A DNA stretch of 29,576 bases from a virus (IMGVR_UViG_3300046011_011625:1-29576); one strand, 5' to 3'. Shown: positions 6,402 through 13,305, counted from the first letter of the stretch. Made by a program: numbers and translations. Notes: a model not told the origin generated them from the letters alone.

Positions 6402-8305
6402 AAACATTTCTAGAACGAGTAGAAGAAAATGAAAAAACCGAAAGACCAGTTGTTATGGCTTTTGGTAGAATGAATCCTCCCACTATTGGGCATGAAAAAC
6501 TTGTTAATCATGTCAAGAATATAGCAAAAGACTATAATGCGCCTCATCATATAATTATTTCACATTCGACGGATTCAAAAAAGAATCCTTTAGAAGTAAC
6601 AAAAAAAGTGAAACACGCTAAAAGATTTTTTCCAGGTAGCAACATATATTCTTCAAGTAAAGAAGCACCTTCTTTTATACAACATGCATCTAAACTTTAT
6701 CATTCCGGGCATGATCATTTAGTTATGGTTGCCGGTTCAGATCGAGTTGATGAATATGAAAAGACCTTGAACCGATATAATGGCCCACATGAAGGAGCTT
6801 TATTTAATTTCAAAAAAATAGAAGTAAAATCTGCTGGGCAAAGAGATCCTGATGCAGAAGGTGTTGAGGGAATGTCTGCATCAAAAATGCGAGAACATGC
6901 AAAAAACAATGATTTTATGTCATTTAAGCAAGGTGTTCCTGCTCATGTTCCAGAAGCACATGCAAAAGAATTGTTTCGTGATGTAAGAACAGGAATGGGT
7001 ATACATGAAAATGTGAACCATGGAAAATTTAAAGCTATTTTTGTAACAGGTGGACCAGGTTCAGGTAAAGATATTATTATTAGAGAGTGTGTACCTAGTC
7101 AAAAAATTGTAGAGATGAATGCCGGTTTAGCCATATCTATTCTAAATGATAAGCATAGATTACATGAGTCTTCCAGTGATTATCGTCGAGAAGCAATGCG
7201 AAATAGAAATCCTTTGATAATCAATGGTACAACAAATGATCAATACATGATCGTTGAAATAAAAAATGAATTAGAAGAACTTGGTTATGAAACATTAATG
7301 GTTTTCGTCAATACTTCAAACGATTCGTCAAAACAGAGAAATGAAAAACATGCAAGAGTTCTTGAAGAATCCGTTCGTTTTGAAAGATGGAAAAGGACTC
7401 AGACAGTTTCAGAAAGCCTAAAACAATCATTTAATAAGTATTTTGAATTTGACAATTCTATTGATTTAAACGAAGCAACAGAATTTGAAAAGTACGAAAA
7501 AGAAGAAGATTTGACAATCATGTATGAAATGATTAATTGGTTTCTAGATATTGAAGTTGAGAATGAGATTGCAAACAGTTGGCTTTTAAGAAACAAAAAG
7601 ATAAACATCAACAATCTATTTGAACAAGCTATAACCGGAGAAAACTATGTTTCAAAAAATAAAACAGATCGCAATGCTTCTATCACCAAAGAACAAACCT
7701 GTTCCTGCACCAAAGGAGGAAAGACATCCTCTCGACTCTTTGGTGGACGCCCAAGAGAGAAAGGTCAACGCTTACTTGACAACATCTGCCCCAGCTGCCA
7801 ACTCGTCAGAAAACAAGGTAGAGCAGACTCAGTTACCGACGGAGACGTTGCCTCAAACAGTAGTTACATCTTCAGAACCTACGTTGAAGGAAGAGCCAGC
7901 ACCAGTGCGCCAACCCTCCAACAAACCCCGCAACCCAAAGAAACCAGGTTCCAGCAAGACGCCGACAAAATCAAAGCCAAAAAACAAAAAACCTCAAACG
8001 CAGAAGCCGGCAAAGTCTTAAAACCTGCTGGTGTATCATCTGAGTATGATACAAGAGGTTCTGGAACAGTTTATCCTATGTCTGGTCTAGGCATGGTAAC
8101 ATATAGAGAACAGAAGGAGAATAAATATACCAGTGCCGCAGAGGTGTCTACCAAATCTTTTAGAAAATTCAGAAAAGAAGCAATAGATTCACCGAGCCCG
8201 GATATGGGTGTTACTGGAACTGCACATGGGCCAACTAATAAAGAGCCGATGGAAACTTTAAATAAAATTGAAACGAATCCACCAATAAAGAAGAAAAAAA
8301 GATGA
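6398..8305 (+). CDS. Nucleotidyltransferase (NMNAT-like) plus P-loop kinase-like protein
   Basis: A 635-residue multidomain protein. Residues 20-36 (AFGRMNPPTIGH) are the (T/H)xGH nucleotide-binding loop of the cytidylyl/NMN-adenylyltransferase family; VAGSDRVDEY (111-120) and SASKMR (160-165) match the later strands and the ISxSxxR-type motif. Residues 217-225 (TGGPGSGKD) are a Walker A loop, followed by a region like small P-loop kinases. A disordered Lys/Pro-rich stretch from about 417 to 541 is dual-coding with the ORF at 7647; after it SEYDTRGSGTVYPMSGLG and MVTYREQ look conserved. The N-terminus MKTFLERVEE resembles the capsid-targeting peptide. Possible roles are NAD+ or other nucleotide metabolism in the infected cell, perhaps after injection; this is inference. 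Confidence 0.75.
   Translation: MKTFLERVEENEKTERPVVMAFGRMNPPTIGHEKLVNHVKNIAKDYNAPHHIIISHSTDSKKNPLEVTKKVKHAKRFFPGSNIYSSSKEAPSFIQHASKLYHSGHDHLVMVAGSDRVDEYEKTLNRYNGPHEGALFNFKKIEVKSAGQRDPDAEGVEGMSASKMREHAKNNDFMSFKQGVPAHVPEAHAKELFRDVRTGMGIHENVNHGKFKAIFVTGGPGSGKDIIIRECVPSQKIVEMNAGLAISILNDKHRLHESSSDYRREAMRNRNPLIINGTTNDQYMIVEIKNELEELGYETLMVFVNTSNDSSKQRNEKHARVLEESVRFERWKRTQTVSESLKQSFNKYFEFDNSIDLNEATEFEKYEKEEDLTIMYEMINWFLDIEVENEIANSWLLRNKKININNLFEQAITGENYVSKNKTDRNASITKEQTCSCTKGGKTSSRLFGGRPREKGQRLLDNICPSCQLVRKQGRADSVTDGDVASNSSYIFRTYVEGRASTSAPTLQQTPQPKETRFQQDADKIKAKKQKTSNAEAGKVLKPAGVSSEYDTRGSGTVYPMSGLGMVTYREQKENKYTSAAEVSTKSFRKFRKEAIDSPSPDMGVTGTAHGPTNKEPMETLNKIETNPPIKKKKR
7647..8021 (+). CDS. Overprinted Pro/Lys-rich small protein (within the 6398 gene)
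   Basis: A 124-residue ORF wholly inside the 6398-8305 gene in the +1 frame relative to it. It has an ATG with GGAG at 7637-7640 and a 6-base spacer, as good as the accepted genes nearby. The product starts MFQKIKQIAMLLSPKNKPVP and is rich in Pro, Lys, Thr and Ser, ending in a strongly basic PKNKKPQTQKPAKS tail. There is no signal peptide, lipobox or membrane helix, so it is not an Rz1-type spanin. Composition shifts sharply here: the host frame suddenly uses many codons ending in C, which is unusual for this genome and fits dual-coding constraint. It may instead be non-coding by-product; no function is recognised. Confidence 0.42.
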   Translation: MFQKIKQIAMLLSPKNKPVPAPKEERHPLDSLVDAQERKVNAYLTTSAPAANSSENKVEQTQLPTETLPQTVVTSSEPTLKEEPAPVRQPSNKPRNPKKPGSSKTPTKSKPKNKKPQTQKPAKS

Positions 8306-8622
8306 AAAGTTTCAAACAATTTATTAATGAAGAGTATCTAGAAGAATCCACACCTGCCTGGCAAAGAAAAGAAGGTAAGTCTGAGTCCGGCGGTTTAAAC
8401 AGAAAAGGTATTGCTTCATATCGTAGAGAAAATCCGGGATCAAAACTTTCGATGGCTGTTACCACTAAGCCATCAAAACTGAAACCGGGGTCTAAAGCAG
8501 CAAACAGACGCAAGTCATTTTGTGCTAGAATGACGGGAATGAAGAAAAGATTAACCTCTGCTAAAACGGCAAGAGATCCTAACTCTAGAATTAATAAATC
8601 ACTCAGAAAGTGGAATTGCTAA
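8302..8622 (+). CDS. Small basic phage protein (DUF6321-like), putative capsid-targeted internal protein
   Basis: A 106-residue, strongly basic protein. MKSFKQFINE at the N-terminus is very close to the T4 internal-protein capsid-targeting peptide (MKTYQEFIAE, by recall) and ends in INE, which fits the prohead-protease rule (I/L)xE. After it comes TPAWQRKEGKSESGGLNRKG, a module common in phages (DUF6321 by recall) and often found as a domain in larger phage proteins. The rest is Lys/Arg-rich with CARMTGMKKRL and a final Cys, suggesting nucleic acid binding. I infer a packaged, DNA-associated internal head protein. It starts at an ATGA overlap with the 6398 gene. Confidence 0.7.
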   Translation: MKSFKQFINEEYLEESTPAWQRKEGKSESGGLNRKGIASYRRENPGSKLSMAVTTKPSKLKPGSKAANRRKSFCARMTGMKKRLTSAKTARDPNSRINKSLRKWNC

Positions 8623-8634
8623 ACGGAGAAAGCT

Positions 8635-9807
8635 ATGTATTCTAATAATAAATTTGCCAAAATGGATTCGATTGCCAATCTAATCAAGACGATTCTTGAA
8701 GCCGACACAAAGGCTAAAATGGAAGAATTGAAAGGTGGGCAACATAAAATTGATAAAAACAAGAACAATAAAATCGATGCACAAGATTTTAAGATTCTCC
8801 GTGGTGAAAAGAAAGTCGAAGAGTCAAGCCATCAAGCAAAGACTACAATGAAGCACGTTAAGAATCCTACAGCAGGCGAGAAAGCCGCTGCTAAAGATAT
8901 CAAGCCAGGTATTGCGGGTTATCGTGACCGTATCGATATGCTAAAATCCGCCGAAGCTCGTGGTGGTTTGAAGAAAGAAGAAGCTGAACAGGTTGATGAG
9001 GCGGGTGTGAAGGAAGAAGATGAAACTTTGTCTGAAGGCAGACCGTACAGTCCAATGCATCGTATTGGTAGATACGGTTCTACCCGCGGTTCATCTTACC
9101 TGGATCTCGGTGGGCGTAGAGAAGCTCCACCTGCATCTAAACCTACAACACCTGCACCTAAGCCACCTGAGAAATCTGATAAAGAGAAAGAAGAGCTTTG
9201 GGATTATATGCAAAGGAAAAAAGCAAAAAAGCAAAAAGCTGAAGCTATGAACAAAGAAGAAATAGATGAAGCAAAAGAACCGGGTTTCAGAGCATCATAT
9301 GGTATTGGAAGAAAAGGTTCTACTGCAAAAAAGGCAACACAAGCTTCTGGAAGAAAAGTTCAGGGTAGAGGCTATGATAGTGAAGGTAATGAGCGTAAAG
9401 CACCTGAAGGTCATGCGCCAGTAACAAGTCTGATGCCTGGGCATGATGAACGCGCTGCCAGATTTTTAGCTCGTCAAGCAAAAGGTAAAGTAGTAAAAGG
9501 TAAAGCACAAAGTGCACCTCAAAAAGAAGACGTTCAAATTGATGAAATGAAAGCTGGAGCAAGCGCAGGGAATGAAAACAAGTTTCACAAGAAATTGGAC
9601 AAACTAGTTCATGGTACTTTTGGTGCATCATCAGATGAAAAGAAAATGAAAAAAGAGGAAATTGACCCTAAGAAAACCGTGACGGACACTTTAAAAGGGC
9701 GCGAAAAAACTTCAGACAATCCTTTTCTATCGAAAAAAGTTGTGATGGATGTTCCAGGTAATGTAAAAGAACAGAAAACTCTTTCTTCTCTCCGAAAAAA
9801 AAAGTGA
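8635..9807 (+). CDS. Modular low-complexity protein with EF-hand/dockerin-like loop and repeated (I/L/V)xE sites
   Basis: A 390-residue charged protein with GGAG 6 bases before the ATG. Residues 40-51 (DKNKNNKIDAQD) form a Ca2+-binding loop of EF-hand/dockerin type, followed by FKILRG. Two related segments, RIGRYGST (143-150) and GIGRKGST (223-230), indicate internal duplication. Linkers repeat acidic sites with an (I/L/V)xE core: ILE (20-22), VDE (120-122), LSE (132-134), IDE (210-212) and IDE (302-304), the pattern recognised by T4-like prohead protease. I infer a head scaffold or internal protein that is cut into pieces. It ends ...SLRKKK at a slippery A AAA AAG directly before UGA, so a -1 shift would continue into the 9804 ORF. 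Confidence 0.65.
   Translation: MYSNNKFAKMDSIANLIKTILEADTKAKMEELKGGQHKIDKNKNNKIDAQDFKILRGEKKVEESSHQAKTTMKHVKNPTAGEKAAAKDIKPGIAGYRDRIDMLKSAEARGGLKKEEAEQVDEAGVKEEDETLSEGRPYSPMHRIGRYGSTRGSSYLDLGGRREAPPASKPTTPAPKPPEKSDKEKEELWDYMQRKKAKKQKAEAMNKEEIDEAKEPGFRASYGIGRKGSTAKKATQASGRKVQGRGYDSEGNERKAPEGHAPVTSLMPGHDERAARFLARQAKGKVVKGKAQSAPQKEDVQIDEMKAGASAGNENKFHKKLDKLVHGTFGASSDEKKMKKEEIDPKKTVTDTLKGREKTSDNPFLSKKVVMDVPGNVKEQKTLSSLRKKK
9798..9804 (+). promoter_or_regulatory. Candidate -1 ribosomal frameshift slippery heptamer
   Basis: Nine A bases (9795-9803) followed by G give A AAA AAG in the zero frame of the 8635 gene, with UGA as the next codon (9805-9807). This is the heptamer used in E. coli dnaX frameshifting. 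A -1 shift reads on into GTG 9804 and the DUF3008-like ORF. I see no clear upstream Shine-Dalgarno-like stimulator or downstream hairpin. Confidence 0.5.
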
Positions 9808-10190
9808 ATGAGGAGTTGATTGACGAAAAATCGGTAAGCCAAGCTCAACAAAAGTTTATGGGTATGGTCTATGCAGCTAAAAAAGGTATGAAACCTGCAA
9901 GCCCAGAAGTTGCCAAAGCTGCAAAATCTATGACAACAAAAGCGGCTAGAGACTTTGCAAAGACTAAGCATAAAGGCTTACCGCAGCATGTTGATGAAGC
10001 TGTACCTTTGGGTATGAAATATAAAAAACCTAAGATGACCGCCTTAGAAAAATTTAGAAAATCCCTAAAGAGTGCTGGGTATGATTCAGAAGCACATGAG
10101 AAAAAACTCAATGACCTTTTAGCAAAACATAAAAAGGAAAGAGAGGAGATGGAAAAGAAATATCCACACATTTATGGCGAAAACAAATAA
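9804..10190 (+). CDS. DUF3008-like protein, separate or a frameshift extension of the 8635 gene
   Basis: A 128-residue ORF. Residues about 11-61 (SQAQQKFMGMVYAAKKG ... FAKTKHKGLP) match the phage/bacterial DUF3008 family as I recall it. The remainder is a charged helical tail (KKHKKEREEMEKKYP-like). As a free gene it would start at GTG 9804 overlapping the preceding UGA, without any ribosome binding site upstream. Its first residues, NEELIDEKS, are a typical copy of the acidic (I/L)xE linker that separates modules inside the 8635 and 10200 proteins, so it reads as one more module of the same polypeptide. VDE near residue 64 is a further possible processing site. Function is unknown. Confidence 0.65.
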   Translation: MNEELIDEKSVSQAQQKFMGMVYAAKKGMKPASPEVAKAAKSMTTKAARDFAKTKHKGLPQHVDEAVPLGMKYKKPKMTALEKFRKSLKSAGYDSEAHEKKLNDLLAKHKKEREEMEKKYPHIYGENK

Positions 10191-10199
10191 GGAAAAACC

Positions 10200-11984
10200 A
10201 TGAGTGAACGTAAAAAACAGATTCTTTTAGAGGCGTACAAAAAATCTAAAAAAGAATCTGTCATGGGAAAATTAGCAAACGGTGATACCGATCCAATGGA
10301 GCCATGGTCAAAAAAACATGCTCCATTAGATGAGGTCAACACTCAAATTCTTTGGAAGTACATCAAAGCAATGGGCCGTGACCCCAGAACAATTTCACTC
10401 AATGATCGCTTGAATCTTGCAAGAACAGATAGATTCAAGAAATTTTCAAGAGATCACATGAAGTATACTGATATGGGTACAACAGAAGAAGTTGAAGGTG
10501 TGGCGGAAGAAACCGTTAATGAGATGGACAAGTCAGCACCTCAACCTGGGCGCGATGGTAAAGTAAGTCATAGCACATATGGTTCAAGGGATAAAGAAGG
10601 CTCGGATTACTTTAAGGGTAAAGAAAGTCCCGCTAAAGCAATTACCGTCAAACAAGCTAAAAAAGATGCTTTAGATATAATGAGAAAGTTGGGTATGGCG
10701 GAAGAAACCGAGAAAAAATACTATGCTATTGTTCATAAAACATCGAAAAAAGTACACTCAACTTATAGAAACTTAGATACCGCAAAACATGTCTATCGTC
10801 AAATGGACAAAGATTTAAGACCCCACCTTACGGTTATGGCAACCTCGAATCCAGGTGATATCAAAGAAAAAACAGTCAATGAAGCTGGTACTGGTACATT
10901 AATGTCATACATCAAAGCAAAAGGATTGAATCCATTATCAATGGATGGCAATCAGAAAAACAAATATTCAAAGTCGAGCGAATTCAAATTATTCAAACAT
11001 AGAAAAATGAAAGCTGAAACTTCTGGTATGAGTGAACGCGATGATGATTGGAACGAAGAAGTTGAGAATATCAATGAATTAAAAAAACAATCTGATACGC
11101 AAGATTTAGACTCTCATATCACTAGAGAAGATTTACGAAAATGGTTCAGTAAAACTGATCCTGAAGGTGGTTGGAAAAGAATTAACAGCAAAGGTGAAGC
11201 AATTGGCCCTTGCGCCCGTGAACCAGGTGAACCAAAACCGAAATGTATGTCAAATGAAAAGCGAGCAAAACTTTCTAAAAAAGAAAGAGCGGCCGCTGTT
11301 GCTGCAAAACGCAAGCACGATCCAGTTGCAGATAGAGCCGGTAAAGGTGGTAAGCCAGTAAATGTATCAAACTTTGGTAAAGGTAAGCTGTCAAAAGAAT
11401 CTGTCGATGAAGCTTGCTGGGACACACATAAACAAGTTGGTATGAAGAAAAAAGGTAACAAGATGGTGCCAGATTGTGTACCAAAAAATGAAGAAAATGA
11501 AATGATTGATGAAAAGAATTCACCAACAAATCCAAAACTTTGGGCGAGAGCAAAATCTCTTGCTAGATCAAAGTTTGATGTATATCCATCTGCATACGCA
11601 AACGGGTGGGCGTCAAAATGGTATAAGTCTAAAGGTGGTGGCTGGAGAGCAACAAGTGAGGAAACTGTCAGCGAAGGTATATATGGTATAGAAGATTCTC
11701 CTTTGTCTGCAAACAATTCTGTCAAAGCGATGGAATCTAAAATGACAAAAGAAAAATCCAAATCTGCCAGAATGATCAAAGCCATCTATAAGAAAAAAGG
11801 GCTTAAGAAAGAGACAATCTATGATTGGGAAAAAACGGAAAAAGGTGGCAAAGCAGAAGGTGATGCAAAGTACATCCTTAAAGGTGGTACTACAATGACG
11901 GGTAAACCTCGTGACACGATTGAAATTGAACCAGTCGTAAGAACGAAGTTGAATAGCCCTAACGGCATGAAATCTAATCCATAA
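10200..11984 (+). CDS. Modular basic protein with duplicated domain and repeated (I/L/V)xE sites
   Basis: A 594-residue protein made of short modules. Residues 48-88 (NTQILWKYIKAMG ... KFSRDHMK) and 231-272 (GTLMSYIKAKG ... KLFKHRKMKAE) are diverged copies of one unit. Residues about 303-392 (DSHITREDLRKWF ... DRAGKGGKP) resemble DUF5872 by recall, including CAREPGEPKPKC. CWDTHKQVGMKKKG and NPKLWARAKSLARSKF with VYPSAYANGW are further modules common in aquatic phages. Between modules lie LLE (9-11), LDE (43-45), VNE (106-108), VNE (226-228), INE (291-293), VDE (402-404), IDE (436-438) and VSE (490-492), compatible with prohead-protease cutting. I infer a processed head-internal protein. It starts 9 bases after the preceding stop, with AAGG upstream. 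Confidence 0.65.
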   Translation: MSERKKQILLEAYKKSKKESVMGKLANGDTDPMEPWSKKHAPLDEVNTQILWKYIKAMGRDPRTISLNDRLNLARTDRFKKFSRDHMKYTDMGTTEEVEGVAEETVNEMDKSAPQPGRDGKVSHSTYGSRDKEGSDYFKGKESPAKAITVKQAKKDALDIMRKLGMAEETEKKYYAIVHKTSKKVHSTYRNLDTAKHVYRQMDKDLRPHLTVMATSNPGDIKEKTVNEAGTGTLMSYIKAKGLNPLSMDGNQKNKYSKSSEFKLFKHRKMKAETSGMSERDDDWNEEVENINELKKQSDTQDLDSHITREDLRKWFSKTDPEGGWKRINSKGEAIGPCAREPGEPKPKCMSNEKRAKLSKKERAAAVAAKRKHDPVADRAGKGGKPVNVSNFGKGKLSKESVDEACWDTHKQVGMKKKGNKMVPDCVPKNEENEMIDEKNSPTNPKLWARAKSLARSKFDVYPSAYANGWASKWYKSKGGGWRATSEETVSEGIYGIEDSPLSANNSVKAMESKMTKEKSKSARMIKAIYKKKGLKKETIYDWEKTEKGGKAEGDAKYILKGGTTMTGKPRDTIEIEPVVRTKLNSPNGMKSNP

Positions 11985-11990
11985 TAAATA
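11983..11990 (+). promoter_or_regulatory. Possible T4-type late promoter element
   Basis: AATAAATA, one base off TATAAATA, lies 28 bases before the ATG of the probable virion gene at 12019. That gene also has a strong AAGGAG (12007-12012, 6-base spacer) and a terminator behind it, so a dedicated late transcript is plausible. Confidence 0.4.
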
Positions 11991-12018
11991 GTAAATAGAT
12001 TCTTTTAAGGAGTGTAAA

Positions 12019-12705
12019 ATGTCCTCATGGGGAAATTACGATAATGCAGCAAATGCACCATATTGGGCAGTTACCCAAGTTTCAACAGGTGTAAATAAAG
12101 CTGCCGCAGCACCAACAGCAGCAAACGTTGCATTACTATATGGCAACACAACATCTGATGTGTACGTTACAAACGAAACTGTTGGTCTGTTTATGGCCGA
12201 CAAGTTTGAAGTGCAAGCCGCAGATAGTTCTATTCCCGGAACAGGCTGGGTTTTAAAGACGACAGGTTCAGGTGGGCGCGCCGGCCGAGTTACATGGGAA
12301 GTTTTAGCTTGCGTAGCTGAAGTTCAAAACGATGCCGCTGCAACTGAAGATGCAACTCTTGTCGATACGACACTGACATTCTTGACCTCACCAACACCAG
12401 TTCAATTTATTGCTGGTGCAGGAAACAGTGGAACATTCTCAGTAACAACAGATGTTGTACCGCCAGATGCAACTCTAACATTCCTCTGGCAATACTCAAC
12501 AGATGGTACGACATATGCTACAGCCGCAAACAGTGTAACAGCAAACACGACATATGTTGGAAACACAACGAATACTCTGAGAGTGTTTGCAACAAATACT
12601 GATGCAAATCTTTATTACTATCGTGTTCAAGTTACAGCAACTAATGCAATCGCTAACTCTAACACGGTTTATACGTCTTCTAACTCAAGAATTACATTAC
12701 TGTAA
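12019..12705 (+). CDS. Probable virion structural protein with C-terminal Ig-like domain
   Basis: A 228-residue Thr/Ala/Asn-rich protein with few charges, unlike its Lys-rich neighbours. The N-terminal part (MSSWGNYDNAANAPYWAV ...) is not assigned to a family. Residues about 135-225 look like an Ig-like beta-sandwich: alternating strands with LTFLWQYSTDGTTY, then TLRVFATN, then YYYRVQVTATN, the usual Trp and Tyr-x-Val pattern of Ig/FN3-type phage domains. Such domains decorate capsids, tails and fibres. Strong AAGGAG, a late-promoter-like box upstream and an intrinsic terminator directly after the stop suggest high late expression as a single-gene transcript. A surface decoration or neck/tail role are both possible. 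Confidence 0.65.
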   Translation: MSSWGNYDNAANAPYWAVTQVSTGVNKAAAAPTAANVALLYGNTTSDVYVTNETVGLFMADKFEVQAADSSIPGTGWVLKTTGSGGRAGRVTWEVLACVAEVQNDAAATEDATLVDTTLTFLTSPTPVQFIAGAGNSGTFSVTTDVVPPDATLTFLWQYSTDGTTYATAANSVTANTTYVGNTTNTLRVFATNTDANLYYYRVQVTATNAIANSNTVYTSSNSRITLL

Positions 12706-12711
12706 TAAAAG

Positions 12712-12734
12712 GTCCGCCCTTCGGGGCGGGCTTT
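12712..12734 (+). terminator. Intrinsic (rho-independent) terminator
   Basis: The 8-bp stem GTCCGCCC / GGGCGGGC (12712-12719 with 12724-12731, one G-T pair) closes a TTCG loop of the very stable C(UUCG)G type and is followed by TTT. It sits 6 bases after the stop of the virion gene. The U tract is short, and the next start (12742) is only 8 bases away. Confidence 0.85.
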
Positions 12735-12741
12735 GTCTATA

Positions 12742-13128
12742 ATGTTTGATGACTTGAATGAAGATAACTTTTTAATGTATGCGATGAAAGCATATAATTC
12801 ACCTCATTGTATTATGAGTGAATTCGAAAGCGACCTAAAGCGTACTAAATACTTAAAACGATTATTTCGTCGTTATAAAGTGACCAAAACTCTCAAAGAG
12901 AGGTTGATACTTAATCATATTATTCTTTTGTATAATGTTTTTGGAGTAGATGCAGCCACAAGAATATTATTTTTTAAAATTGATGAAACAAGTTATGATG
13001 TTTTAAAAACTTTCTTAATTTATCTAAACTACATGCCGGATAAAGTGAAAGGTATAAAAGGTAGAGATATAATTTCTTCCGACATACTCATAGACATGAA
13101 CGTGGCAGAAATACTAAGAAAAATATGA
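12742..13128 (+). CDS. Conserved T4-like phage protein (DUF7207-like)
   Basis: 128 residues from ATG 12742; a TTG at 12733 in the terminator tail is an unlikely start. The sequence, with NFLMYAMKAYNSPHC, KRTKYLKRLFRRY, LKERLILNHIILLYNVFG and FLIYLNYMPDKV, matches a small helical family common in marine T4-like phages (DUF7207 by recall). No membrane segment, metal site or enzyme motif is evident. No good ribosome site precedes it, and the terminator arm lies just upstream, so it may depend on readthrough or on GGG in the terminator stem. Its last bases overlap the next small gene (ATGA). Function is unknown. Confidence 0.72.
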   Translation: MFDDLNEDNFLMYAMKAYNSPHCIMSEFESDLKRTKYLKRLFRRYKVTKTLKERLILNHIILLYNVFGVDAATRILFFKIDETSYDVLKTFLIYLNYMPDKVKGIKGRDIISSDILIDMNVAEILRKI

Positions 13129-13304
13129 AATCATTCAAAAAATTAAGAGAAGACATGGTTGGATCAGCAGGACCGGCAAACGTAGTTTCGTCCGGATCGA
13201 TTGCTGGTTCAGGTGAAAAAGGTGGAGAACCTGGCGTACATCTAAAAAGGAAAAAAGCTGTCATAGTACAACCTATGACAAGAAGAAAACCACCAAGGCC
13301 CTAA
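13125..13304 (+). CDS. Small Gly-rich phage protein with capsid-targeting-like N-terminus
   Basis: A 59-residue protein starting at an ATGA overlap with the preceding gene. It begins MKSFKKLRED, close to the 10-residue capsid-targeting-like peptide of the 8302 gene but with Asp where cleavage would need Glu. The middle, GSAGPANVVSSGSIAGSG and GGEPGVH, is a Gly/Ser-rich motif that I recall from many T4-like aquatic phages as a small stand-alone ORF. The tail (LKRKKAVIV ... TRRKPPRP) is basic. Function is unknown; a small head-packaged protein is a reasonable guess. Confidence 0.68.
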   Translation: MKSFKKLREDMVGSAGPANVVSSGSIAGSGEKGGEPGVHLKRKKAVIVQPMTRRKPPRP

Positions 13305-13305
13305 A

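Noticed and set aside
7695-7800. Zinc-finger-like CSC and CPSC in the 6398 protein
   Set aside because: They lie in the dual-coding stretch with unusual composition; the spacing fits no known zinc ribbon well, so they may result from the other frame.
7647-8021. Embedded ORF as an Rz1-type spanin
   Set aside because: No signal peptide or lipobox Cys; a separate lipoprotein candidate exists at 13737.
8110-8130. Late-promoter-like AATAAATA inside the 6398 gene
   Set aside because: It lies within coding sequence, and such motifs recur by chance in this AT-rich DNA (others in the primase gene).
9320-9971. Minus-strand ORFs over 9.3-10.0 kb
   Set aside because: Shadows of repetitive Lys/Glu-rich coding sequence, no ribosome site or promoter on that strand.
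11114-11785. Long minus-strand ORF (223 codons) opposite the 10200 gene
   Set aside because: It is antisense to a convincing gene, has no plausible domain and reads as low-complexity Leu/Ser/Phe sequence expected opposite a Lys-rich coding strand.
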